64,000 nt of DNA from UBA7236 sp964463165. GTDB taxonomy: Bacteria; Bacteroidota; Bacteroidia; Chitinophagales; BACL12. The notes beneath the pieces were generated by a model, which was not told the origin of the DNA, ran no database searches, and worked only from the letters and a program-made list of their open reading frames with translations. The translations under genes were made by a program, and so were the position numbers. The stretch spans positions 124,001 through 188,000 of the forward strand of contig CAYXBK010000001.1 in the NCBI GenBank assembly GCA_964463165.1, written 5' to 3'. Positions 16,760 through 25,002 of this stretch are shown one piece after another (within the stretch, counting starts at the first letter, position 1; every line of letters starts with the position of its first letter).

Positions 16760-18583
16760 ATGAAGTACTTGTGCGGTTTAATATTACTCCTTACAGCGAC
16801 TGCTGACTGTTACTCTCAAGCACCTGGAATTGAATGGCAAATTGACGTAGGAGGATCTGCAAGTGATGGTCTAAGTACAATTGCACTAACTACAGACGGT
16901 GGATACATATTGGGAGGATCCTCAGCATCTGATGTATCAGGTAACAAAACCGAAGATTCCAAAGGAGGTTATGATTATTGGATTGTTAAACTGAATATGT
17001 ACGGTACTGTAGTGTGGCAAAAAACAATCGGCGGTGATGGCGATGATGTTTTACACTCTGTTTATCAAACGTTAGATGGTGGATATGTTTTAGGAGGAAC
17101 ATCTGATTCCGGAATATCGGGTGATAAATCAGAAGCTGCATGGCCATATTTTATTGACGGAACAAATTCTCCTGATTTTTGGATAATTAAAATTGATTCT
17201 ATTGGGAATATTCAATGGCAAAATACAATTGGTGGAAACAATTATGATTTATTCAGGAGTTTGAGCAAGACGTCAGATGGTGGTTATATAATCGGAGGAG
17301 AATCATACTCCGATGCAGAAGGTGATAAATCGGAAGATCATATAGGAGCAACTGATTACTGGATCCTTAAATTGGATTCAAATGGTAATATTGTTTGGCA
17401 GAATACAATTGGAGGAATTAACTGGGATAGCTTTTACTATATTGAACAAACAGAAGACAACGGGTATATTGTTGGTGGAAATAGTAATAGCAGTATTTCG
17501 GGAGATAAAACCGATGACAGATTTGGCGCCGACGATTATTGGATTTTAAAACTGGATAGTGCAGGAAATATAATTTGGCAAAACGATATTGGGGGAGATA
17601 ACAATGATTATTTATTTGCAATCCATCAATGTAAGGATGATGGTTTTATAATTGCAGGGTCTTCCGAGTCCGGTATATCAGGAGATAAGTCAGAGAATTG
17701 TTCTGGTGGTACTGTATATGGAACTGACTACTGGGTTGTTAAAACAGATTCACTTGGTAATATAGAATGGGAAAATACTATTGGAGGTAATGGTGATGAC
17801 ATGCTTTATAGTATTCAACAAACTTTTGAAGGCGGTTATATTTTGGGAGGTTATTCGCGTTCTGATACATGTTCCGACAAATCAGAGCCCGCAATAGTTG
17901 AAAACTCTGTAGACTTCTGGGTTGTAAAATTGACGCCTTTGGGAATTATCGAATGGGAAAATACGATTGGTGGTGATATAGGTGATTTTGCATCTACAAT
18001 TTCTCAAACCCCTGACGGGGGATTTATTACCGGAGGAGGTTCCTATTCCGATAGTTCTGGTGACAAAATTGAAAACCTTTATGGTGTAGTAGATTATTGG
18101 GTTATAAAACTTTATTGCTCATCGGAATCTTATTTTCTTGATTCTGATCATGACGGATTTGGAGATTTAGCGTATGATAGTTTAAGTTGTGTGATCCCAC
18201 CAGGGTTTGTAACAGACAGTACAGATTGTGATGATACGAACCCGCTGATTTTTCCGGGCGCACCCGAGTTGGCAGACGGGTTAGATAATGATTGTGATGA
18301 AGTAATCGATGAAGGTATTTTGGATGTTCGAGATATAACCGGTCATTATTACCTCATTTTCCCAAACCCCGCAATAAATAAAATAACAGTCCTCAGTCTT
18401 CCGTCCGGTGTCTTCAGTTCGACAATTCTCATATCTGATATTTCCGGAAAAATAATGTATCAAACTGAATTAACAGCTGAAGAAACAATAATTGATGTTT
18501 CGAATTATGCAGCGGGAATTTATTTTGTGAAATTAATGGTCGATGAAAATACAATCACAAAAAAAATAATTATTGAGCATTAA
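16760..18583 (+). CDS. Seven-repeat propeller protein 3, with MopE-like Ca-binding motif and T9SS sorting domain
   Basis: A 607-residue secreted paralogue: signal peptide (MKYLCGLILLLTATADCYSQ), seven ~60-residue repeats, then an Asp-rich module at about 453-521 in place of FN3. This module reads DSDHDGFGD, then DCDDTNPLIFPGAPE and DGLDNDCDEVIDEG, the pattern of MopE/thrombospondin-type putative calcium-binding motifs. A T9SS type A sorting domain (FPNPAINKITV) ends the protein. The start is 12 bp after the stop of paralogue 2. The Ca role is inferred from the acidic loop spacing. 7-bp CAGTCCT/CAGTCTT units are inserted in the sorting domain at 18387-18400. Confidence 0.8.
   Translation: MKYLCGLILLLTATADCYSQAPGIEWQIDVGGSASDGLSTIALTTDGGYILGGSSASDVSGNKTEDSKGGYDYWIVKLNMYGTVVWQKTIGGDGDDVLHSVYQTLDGGYVLGGTSDSGISGDKSEAAWPYFIDGTNSPDFWIIKIDSIGNIQWQNTIGGNNYDLFRSLSKTSDGGYIIGGESYSDAEGDKSEDHIGATDYWILKLDSNGNIVWQNTIGGINWDSFYYIEQTEDNGYIVGGNSNSSISGDKTDDRFGADDYWILKLDSAGNIIWQNDIGGDNNDYLFAIHQCKDDGFIIAGSSESGISGDKSENCSGGTVYGTDYWVVKTDSLGNIEWENTIGGNGDDMLYSIQQTFEGGYILGGYSRSDTCSDKSEPAIVENSVDFWVVKLTPLGIIEWENTIGGDIGDFASTISQTPDGGFITGGGSYSDSSGDKIENLYGVVDYWVIKLYCSSESYFLDSDHDGFGDLAYDSLSCVIPPGFVTDSTDCDDTNPLIFPGAPELADGLDNDCDEVIDEGILDVRDITGHYYLIFPNPAINKITVLSLPSGVFSSTILISDISGKIMYQTELTAEETIIDVSNYAAGIYFVKLMVDENTITKKIIIEH
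18387..18420 (+). repeat. Degenerate 7-bp tandem repeat in the sorting domain of propeller protein 3
   Basis: CAGTCCT then CAGTCTT, followed by decayed units CCGTCCG, GTGTCTT and CAGTT in the same 7-bp register. The position corresponds to the heptamer array in paralogue 1, in the loop after ITVLS. Confidence 0.7.
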
Positions 18584-18595
18584 ATCTTTTATGTT

Positions 18596-20752
18596 ATGAA
18601 ATACTTCTCCAGTTTTATTTTACTGCTAACTGTTACTGATATCTGTTTTACCCAGGCGCCTGCGATTGAAATGCAAAATACTATTTCAGGTACCAGCCCC
18701 GACTGGATAAAATCCATTGATCAAACATCTGACGGAGGATATATAATTGGAGGTGAATCTTCTTCAGGTGTGGGTGAAGATAAAACAACAAATAATAAAG
18801 GTGGAAGGGATTATTGGATCGTGAAATTAAAAGCATCCGGTGGAATCAAGTGGCAAAAAGTGTATGGTGGAAATCTTGATGATGATCTTGTGAGCATTGT
18901 GCAAACTTCCGATGGGGGTTATTTGGTTGGAGGAATTTCATCCTCAGGAATTTCAGGAAATAAAACAGAAACAAATCTGGGCGGTACTGATTTTTGGGTG
19001 TTGAAATTAGATCCGATGGGAAATTTAATCTGGCAAAATACAATTGGCGGAAATGATAATGATTATCTCACTGAATTAATTGAAACATCAGATGGCGGTT
19101 GCGCAATTATCAGTCAGTCAGAATCCGGCATTTCAGGAGATAAAACTGAACCAGTTATTACAGATGGAACAGGTGGTTATGATTATTGGATTGTTAAATT
19201 GGATAATGCCGGGAATATTATTTGGCAAAATACTATTGGTGGAAATTATGGTGACATAGGAACAAGCATTGATCAGACATCCGACGGTGGATATATTGTA
19301 GGAGGTGTTTCTTTATCAGGCGCAACCGGTGATAAAACGGAAGCAAATTTCGGAGGTTGGGATTTTTGGATATTAAAATTAAATAATACAGGTGCAATTG
19401 TCTGGCAAAATACAATCGGTGGAGATGATGGTGATTTTAATTGCACCATTAAACAAACTCCTGATGGTGGTTATATTCTTGGCGGAACTTCGTACTCATT
19501 AGTTTCATTCGATAAAACCGAATCAAGTCATTGGAGTGATTACTGGATTTTAAAATTAAACAGCGAAGGAAATATTATTTGGCAAAATACAATTGGTGCC
19601 TCAAATTATGATGATTTCGATGATCTTGCAATAACATCTGATGGCGGCTATTTATTGGGCGGTACTTCATGGTCGAATGCAGGTTATGATAAATCGGAAG
19701 ACAGACTTGGCGACGATCCTGATGCACCGGATTGCTGGGTGGTGAAAATAAATAATACCGGAACTATTATTTGGGAAAATACAATCGGCGGTTTTGGCGG
19801 AGATTATTTATACGGGGGCGTAAAACAAACAACTGATAATGGATATATTCTCGGTGCAACATCTGATTCACCTGTTTCCGGAGATAAAACAGGTCCGGGT
19901 TCGAGTTATGATCCTGATTATTGGTTTATAAAATTATTTAATGATCCTTGTGTTCCGGCAATTGAATTATGCAATAACATCGATGATAATTGCAATGGAA
20001 TTATTGATGATGGTATTGTTGAAACCATTTCAATTTCTGCAGATGGGCCTACAAGTTTTTGTAAACCCGGAAGTGTAAACTTAAATGCGGTTTATTCAGG
20101 ATCTTCATTGCAGTGGAAAAAGGATGGAGTCAATATAGTTGGTGCAACAACATCAACATATTCTGCAACAACAACGGGTAATTATACTTGTGTTACAACC
20201 AGCGCATGTGGATCTGCAGAATCAACCGGTATTTTAGTTATATCAAATAAAAAACCTTCTGCAATAATTACAGCTGGAGGCGCAACATCTTTTTGTGCCG
20301 GCGGGAGTGTAGTGCTGACAGCCAATGCAGGAGTTGATTTGAATTACCAATGGTTTAATGGTGCGGTTCCAATTGTGGGCGCAACATCAATTAATTACAC
20401 GGCAACAATTGCTGGTAATTATAAATGCACTGTTACAAAAACGACAACAGGATGTTATAAAAATTCAAATTCGATTTTGGTTGCAGTTCCTTGTCGAAAT
20501 GGTGAATTAAATTCAGGTGAATTAATAGTTTACCCCAACCCTGCAAGTAATGAAATTATAATTTCCGTCGGCGCACTCATCACTCCGCATTCATCACTCA
20601 TCATCACAGATCTTGCCGGAAAAATAATTTATCAAAATGAATTAACTGCTGAAGAAACTATAATTAATGTTTCTGATTATGCAAGCGGGATTTATTTTGT
20701 GCAGTTAAATATAAATGGAGAATTTATTTCAGATAAATTTATAAAGCAATAA
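18596..20752 (+). CDS. Seven-repeat propeller protein 4, with MopE-like motif, two Ig-like domains and T9SS sorting domain
   Basis: The longest paralogue, 718 residues: signal peptide, seven ~60-residue repeats (some with weakened GG, as in repeat 3 CAIISQ), then a short MopE-like motif near 451 (CNNIDDNCNGIIDDG). Two bacterial Ig-like domains follow at about 475-552 and 552-628 (each with SFC, QWKKDG or YQWFNG, then TGNYTC or AGNYKC), and a T9SS type A sorting domain (VYPNPASNEIII). It starts 12 bp after paralogue 3, with the spacer nearly identical to the previous one. Ig and propeller domains together suggest a surface adhesin or binding protein; the ligand is unknown. Confidence 0.8.
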   Translation: MKYFSSFILLLTVTDICFTQAPAIEMQNTISGTSPDWIKSIDQTSDGGYIIGGESSSGVGEDKTTNNKGGRDYWIVKLKASGGIKWQKVYGGNLDDDLVSIVQTSDGGYLVGGISSSGISGNKTETNLGGTDFWVLKLDPMGNLIWQNTIGGNDNDYLTELIETSDGGCAIISQSESGISGDKTEPVITDGTGGYDYWIVKLDNAGNIIWQNTIGGNYGDIGTSIDQTSDGGYIVGGVSLSGATGDKTEANFGGWDFWILKLNNTGAIVWQNTIGGDDGDFNCTIKQTPDGGYILGGTSYSLVSFDKTESSHWSDYWILKLNSEGNIIWQNTIGASNYDDFDDLAITSDGGYLLGGTSWSNAGYDKSEDRLGDDPDAPDCWVVKINNTGTIIWENTIGGFGGDYLYGGVKQTTDNGYILGATSDSPVSGDKTGPGSSYDPDYWFIKLFNDPCVPAIELCNNIDDNCNGIIDDGIVETISISADGPTSFCKPGSVNLNAVYSGSSLQWKKDGVNIVGATTSTYSATTTGNYTCVTTSACGSAESTGILVISNKKPSAIITAGGATSFCAGGSVVLTANAGVDLNYQWFNGAVPIVGATSINYTATIAGNYKCTVTKTTTGCYKNSNSILVAVPCRNGELNSGELIVYPNPASNEIIISVGALITPHSSLIITDLAGKIIYQNELTAEETIINVSDYASGIYFVQLNINGEFISDKFIKQ

Positions 20753-20755
20753 ACT

Positions 20756-20949
20756 GACTTATCCGGTCCGCCGTATGGCGGACTACCTTCTCTGCTCTGC
20801 AAGAGAAGGGGCTGGCGCAAGATTTTGCTAAGCCGGGTTCGTGGTTGCTGTTTATACATTGATAAATTATTTAAATCAGAATATGCCCTTTCCCTCCCTC
20901 TCTAAGGATTAGAGAGGGTGTCCGCCGCTTGCGGTGGACGGGTGAGTCG
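20756..20949 (+). repeat. Hairpin-rich interspersed repeat, copy B
   Basis: About 194 bp, matching copy A in order and orientation but better preserved. Four hairpins are visible: GTCCGCC/GGCGGAC, CTTCTC/GAGAAG, CCCTCTCTAA/TTAGAGAGGG and GTCCGCCGC/GCGGTGGAC. The outer ends are imperfect inverted repeats. The right 41 bp are translated on the minus strand as the end of the decarboxylase gene. The hairpins may also end transcription of the propeller array. Confidence 0.75.
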
Positions 20950-22348
20950 CCCGGATTAATTCTTCATACAATCCTTCCACATGCCTTTCCTCCACATTCG
21001 TTTGCCCGATCACAATGCGGATCACATAATTGCCATTTAATCTGGTGCCGGAAATATAAAATTTACCGCCTGCATTTATTTGCTGCAGGATCGATTCATT
21101 TATTTCATTTAATTCCTCCTTTTCATCAATATCTTCGGGATGATAGCGGATGCACAACACATTCATTTTAAACGGTGCCATCATTTCCCAATCGGGATTA
21201 GATTTTATTTTTTCATAAAATAAATTGGCAAGATGAATATGATCCCGCAGTTTTTGTTTTAATCCGTTTAATCCAAAACTGCGTATCACAAACCATAATT
21301 TCAAAGCACGGAATCTTCTCCCCAACGGAATTCCCCAGTCTTTATAATTGATTACTTCATCCATCGTGCGTTTTAAATAATCAGGATTGGATGAAAATGT
21401 ATTGATGAGATGTTGTGCATTTTTTACAAAATATAACGAGCAATCGAAATTTGTGAACAGCCATTTATGCGCATTCACCACATAACTGTCTGCAAACTCA
21501 ATCCCCTTTAAATAATGATGATATTCTTCCAGTAAAAATGCACTGCCTGCATAAGCCGCATCCACATGCAGCCATAAATTATTTTGCGCACAAATATTTC
21601 CGATTTCAAATAATGGATCAAATGCAAGTGAACTGGTGGTGCCGAGTGTTGCTACAACCATGAAGGGTTGCAAACCATTTTCTAAATCAAGTTGAATTTG
21701 TTTTTCAAGTTCATCTGCAAGCATTGCATAATTCGATCCTGTTTTTATTTTACGGACATTATTTAATCCGATGCCCGCTGCTTTTGCACCTTTCTCAATT
21801 GAATAATGTGTCTGCTCAGAGCAATACAAAACCAGATTTTGGTATGAATCAAAGCCATTGTTATTCACTGCAAAGTCAGAATATTTTTCTCTTGCTGAAA
21901 TGATGGCGGTCAATGTAGATATGGATGCTGTATCATGAATCACACCTTTAAATGCATCCGGCAATTGAAATGCATCCCGCATCCAATCCATTACTTTTTC
22001 TTCCAATTCTGTTGCAGACGGAGATGTTTCCCAAACCATGGCATTAATTCCAAGACCAGCTGCTAAAAATTCTCCAAGCACAGATTCATAACTTGCATTT
22101 GAAGGAAACAACGCCATAAATCCCGGATGCTGCCAGTTTGTGATTCCGGGCGGAATTATATTTTTAAAATCCTGCAGGATATGATCGAAATTATCGCCAT
22201 GCATGGGTGCATGATCTGGCAATTGATCTTTAATTTCGCCGGGAAGAATTTGCGGCTTCACGGGAAATTGTTCGACAAGTTCGAGATAATCGGCAATCCA
22301 GTCGACCACCGCATGTGCCTGTTTGCGAAATTCACTTTTTGAAATCAT
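20909..22348 (-). CDS. PLP-dependent group II (aromatic-L-amino-acid type) decarboxylase
   Basis: A 479-residue member of the group II PLP decarboxylases, which remove the carboxyl group of tyrosine, tryptophan, DOPA, glutamate or related amino acids. The PLP-binding lysine lies in VNAHKWLFTNFDCSLY near residue 296, and the LHVDAAYAGSA cofactor motif precedes it. N-terminal FRKQAHAVVDWIADYL and WQHPGFMALFPSN fit the aromatic amino acid decarboxylase branch; the substrate is not decidable by eye. The final ~13 residues (THPSTASGGHPL) and the stop codon come from repeat copy B, replacing whatever C-terminus was ancestral. The start at 22348 is only 5 bp from the divergent lipid kinase start. 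Confidence 0.9.
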   Translation of the reverse strand: MISKSEFRKQAHAVVDWIADYLELVEQFPVKPQILPGEIKDQLPDHAPMHGDNFDHILQDFKNIIPPGITNWQHPGFMALFPSNASYESVLGEFLAAGLGINAMVWETSPSATELEEKVMDWMRDAFQLPDAFKGVIHDTASISTLTAIISAREKYSDFAVNNNGFDSYQNLVLYCSEQTHYSIEKGAKAAGIGLNNVRKIKTGSNYAMLADELEKQIQLDLENGLQPFMVVATLGTTSSLAFDPLFEIGNICAQNNLWLHVDAAYAGSAFLLEEYHHYLKGIEFADSYVVNAHKWLFTNFDCSLYFVKNAQHLINTFSSNPDYLKRTMDEVINYKDWGIPLGRRFRALKLWFVIRSFGLNGLKQKLRDHIHLANLFYEKIKSNPDWEMMAPFKMNVLCIRYHPEDIDEKEELNEINESILQQINAGGKFYISGTRLNGNYVIRIVIGQTNVEERHVEGLYEELIRATHPSTASGGHPL

Positions 22349-22353
22349 ACACG

Positions 22354-23274
22354 ATGAATGAAAAATGGTTTGTAATTATTAATCCGGTTTCGGGCGGTAA
22401 AAAAGGCCCGAAGCTCTGGCATAAAATTAAACCTCTTTTAGATGAAGCGGCAATTCCTTATGAATTTGCTTTTACCGGGTATATCGATCATGCAGCGCTA
22501 CTCGTAAAATCCGCAATCGAAAATCAATTCAAAAATTTTATTGTAATTGGCGGAGATGGCAGCGCAAACGATGTGGTGAACGGCATCATGCAATCGGGAG
22601 CGGATCCAAAACAAATGACAATTGCAATGCTTGCGGCAGGAACCGGAAATGACTGGGTGCGGACAATCGGAAAATATAAATCACTTCGGGAAATAATTTC
22701 TGCCCTGATAAACAAAAAAACTTTTTTGCATGATGCCGGCATTGTCTCCTTTCAAAAAAACGGATCAACGCATAAAAGGTATTTTATAAATATTGTGGGT
22801 TTGGGCTTTGAAGGACATGTGGCAAAAAAATTATTTGAAAGCAACGGTATTTTAAAGGGAACTAAATTGCAATACCAGGCCGCTATTTTGAGATCTTTAT
22901 TTTTATATCACCATACAAATATGAAGATTAGCGTTGACGGTAAAACTTCCGAACATCATACTTTATCTATTGCCTGTGGTATTTGTAAATTTAATGGAGG
23001 TGGTTTGAAGCAATTGCCGGATGCAATGTATGATGATGGTATTCTTGATATGACATTAATAGGCAGCATGAGTAAATTTAAAATGGCTGTGAGTTTACCG
23101 AAATTAAAAGACGGGTCACATACAAAAATGAAAGAAGTTGAAACATTTAAAGGCAAGGAGTTTTTGATCGAAAGTAACCCGCCTGTTTTTATAGATGCGG
23201 ATGGAGAATTTTTGGGAGAGACACCCGTGAATATTTCATTGGAGGAAAAATGCCTCAATATTCTGGCCTGGTGA
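22354..23274 (+). CDS. YegS/DAGK-family lipid kinase
   Basis: A 306-residue diacylglycerol-kinase-like protein. It begins with IINPVSGGKKG, carries the ATP-binding GGDGSANDVVNGI near residue 66 and LAAGTGNDW downstream, all typical of the YegS/LCB5 fold. The family phosphorylates diacylglycerol, phosphatidylglycerol or sphingoid bases; sphingolipids occur in many Bacteroidota, so a sphingoid substrate is possible but not shown. The ATG at 22354 (MNEKWFVII) is preferred over 22315, whose reading frame overlaps the divergent decarboxylase. With 5 bp between the two start codons, each promoter must lie within the other gene. Confidence 0.9.
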   Translation: MNEKWFVIINPVSGGKKGPKLWHKIKPLLDEAAIPYEFAFTGYIDHAALLVKSAIENQFKNFIVIGGDGSANDVVNGIMQSGADPKQMTIAMLAAGTGNDWVRTIGKYKSLREIISALINKKTFLHDAGIVSFQKNGSTHKRYFINIVGLGFEGHVAKKLFESNGILKGTKLQYQAAILRSLFLYHHTNMKISVDGKTSEHHTLSIACGICKFNGGGLKQLPDAMYDDGILDMTLIGSMSKFKMAVSLPKLKDGSHTKMKEVETFKGKEFLIESNPPVFIDADGEFLGETPVNISLEEKCLNILAW

Positions 23275-23327
23275 AATATTAAATTTCACAACGCATTGTA
23301 AATCTGACACGTAATTGCAGCGATCAA

Positions 23328-23921
23328 TTAAAACTGATAACTCACGCCACCCGTAAGTAAGTTCGCACCAATTCCCAATCCGATATAAGGATGAATTTGA
23401 CTGCCGAAAGAAAATGTAGCGTTGATAATTTGTAAATTTAATAAAGGGAATGGTACTGCGGAAAAGGAAAGCTCGTCAAGCAATTCGTCTCGTTCTGTAT
23501 GCAAAATAAATGTCAGGCCTATTCCGGATGACAAACGCAAATGATCGGTATTTAAATAAGTAAATTCTGCGACCACAGGCAGTAAGAAAAATTTAGTGCT
23601 GGAAATGATTAATTCATTGTCCGACTTATCTGTATTGTATGAACTGAATAACGAAAGCCCTGCATAAACATCAAATTTCTCTGAAAAGAAATATCTGTAT
23701 TGCAGACGAATAAATCCATAATCAAAATTCCAGCGGTCACAACCATTTTCATCATCACATTGATTTAAAAAAGCCTCACCTAAAGATTCTGCAAGCAGAT
23801 GTGTGCCGACATCATAGCCCAGAGAAATTTCGTTTTTAAAACTTTGGGATGCATCGATCACCTGGCTATTCAGTCGGATGATCATAAACATGCAAAATAG
23901 CAGAGGAAGAATTTGTTTCAT
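23328..23921 (-). CDS. Predicted outer-membrane beta-barrel protein, unknown function
   Basis: A 197-residue protein with a signal peptide (MKQILPLLFCMFMIIRLNSQ) and alternating hydrophobic strands. Strands such as FIRLQYRYFFSEKFDVYAGLSLF and HPYIGLGIGANLL, with aromatic residues near the ends (final YQF), are typical of small Bacteroidota outer-membrane barrels. No specific family is recognised. The start at 23921 is supported by a consensus promoter directly upstream, which falls inside the longer frame starting at 23993. Confidence 0.65.
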   Translation of the reverse strand: MKQILPLLFCMFMIIRLNSQVIDASQSFKNEISLGYDVGTHLLAESLGEAFLNQCDDENGCDRWNFDYGFIRLQYRYFFSEKFDVYAGLSLFSSYNTDKSDNELIISSTKFFLLPVVAEFTYLNTDHLRLSSGIGLTFILHTERDELLDELSFSAVPFPLLNLQIINATFSFGSQIHPYIGLGIGANLLTGGVSYQF

Positions 23922-23936
23922 GGTTTTTGGTTTATT

Positions 23937-23968
23937 CAAATATATAATATTATTTTCTTTCCAGCAAA
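23937..23968 (-). promoter_or_regulatory. Consensus promoter of the outer-membrane protein gene
   Basis: On the minus strand, TTTG (23965-23968) is followed after exactly 20 bp by TATATTTG (23937-23944), which ends 15 bp before the ATG. This is a full match to the Bacteroidota promoter pattern. It lies partly within the 3' end of the upstream hydrolase gene. Confidence 0.7.
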
Positions 23969-24990
23969 TAAGTCTGAATGCGCAATGCAACATTCTCCCT
24001 GATATTCAGCCAGTATAAATTATAATCTGCAACATGAAGATTATTTGGAATAAACGCTTTCCCCGGCACATCGGGTTTACTCACCCAAACAATATCATTG
24101 TGAATTTGTGCACTGCATACACCGGGATAAATCGTTTCACCGTCTCTGCCCAGGCCACCGGCATTGCAATCTGTGTTTGCAAGTTGCACATCTCTTGTAT
24201 ACGTGAGTGGATTATTTACAACAACATTTTCTTTATCCGGCGCAATAAATTTCGGTTTTGGTTCATTCCCTGCAACATAACTCCGCCATGTGATATAACA
24301 ACCGGTTTGATTTGCGCTATCACATGGTGGAATGGAAGTGAATTCATTTTTATAAACCGGCATGCCGATGAGATATGCACAAACCAATTGACTCTGCAAT
24401 GGTTTCCCGTCAAAAAAATCACGCAATAACCATTTCGCCATCGTTGTCCCCTGGCTATGACCAGCAATTACAATGGGCCGGCCATGATTGTAATTGTCCA
24501 GATAATATTGAAAGGCATTTTTAATATCCTGATATGCAAGTTCAAAAGCTTTCATTGCATCGGGATCGGATAAAGAAAAATAAGCATTGTAAGCAGCCTG
24601 CCTGTAACGTGGAGCATACACTTTACAGCTTCCGTTAAATGCAGTTGCCTGATTTTTTACGGCACGCTCATCAGTTGATTTATTTACTTTTTCATCATGC
24701 AGGTCTGCATTCCATTCTTCCCTTGAAAAAAATGTTGTGGGATGAATATAAAATACATCTGCTGCGGCATCTTTCTGCCCATCAATTAATTCAACGGGAG
24801 ATTTTGCTGGAATATGATCTGCGAAATCAACGCGATCGGGGAGTGCACTCCAATAAAACGGATCGCTGTAATCGGGACCGGCCGGATTTTGGGAAACAGC
24901 ATATGCAACCTGCACTGGTTTATAATCAGCACAACTCTGAGTTGCTACAATACATATAATTGCTAAAATTGCTGCTGCGTTTTTTTTCAT
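23950..24990 (-). CDS. DUF3089 alpha/beta-hydrolase lipoprotein
   Basis: A 346-residue predicted lipoprotein (signal ending in TQSC, lipidated Cys near 20). It has the DUF3089 features YIHPTTFF, CKVYAPRYRQAAYNAYF and the nucleophile elbow GHSQGT near residue 175. The family is alpha/beta-hydrolase-like and is found in envelope proteins of Bacteroidota and Proteobacteria; the substrate is not established. It is followed closely by the outer-membrane protein gene and preceded by yggS on the same strand (12 bp), so it may share the yggS transcript. Confidence 0.85.
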   Translation of the reverse strand: MKKNAAAILAIICIVATQSCADYKPVQVAYAVSQNPAGPDYSDPFYWSALPDRVDFADHIPAKSPVELIDGQKDAAADVFYIHPTTFFSREEWNADLHDEKVNKSTDERAVKNQATAFNGSCKVYAPRYRQAAYNAYFSLSDPDAMKAFELAYQDIKNAFQYYLDNYNHGRPIVIAGHSQGTTMAKWLLRDFFDGKPLQSQLVCAYLIGMPVYKNEFTSIPPCDSANQTGCYITWRSYVAGNEPKPKFIAPDKENVVVNNPLTYTRDVQLANTDCNAGGLGRDGETIYPGVCSAQIHNDIVWVSKPDVPGKAFIPNNLHVADYNLYWLNIRENVALRIQTYLLERK

Positions 24991-25002
24991 TGAGTGCTAT
25001 AA

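Noticed and set aside
12990..20000. Regularly spaced DNA repeats that at first look like a CRISPR or minisatellite array
   Set aside because: The ~180-bp period follows the 60-residue protein repeats, the DNA is highly diverged and codon-structured, and there are no cas genes or uniform spacers.
20756..20949. Insertion sequence with transposase
   Set aside because: The repeat is under 200 bp and encodes no protein of its own; only a non-autonomous element can be supported.
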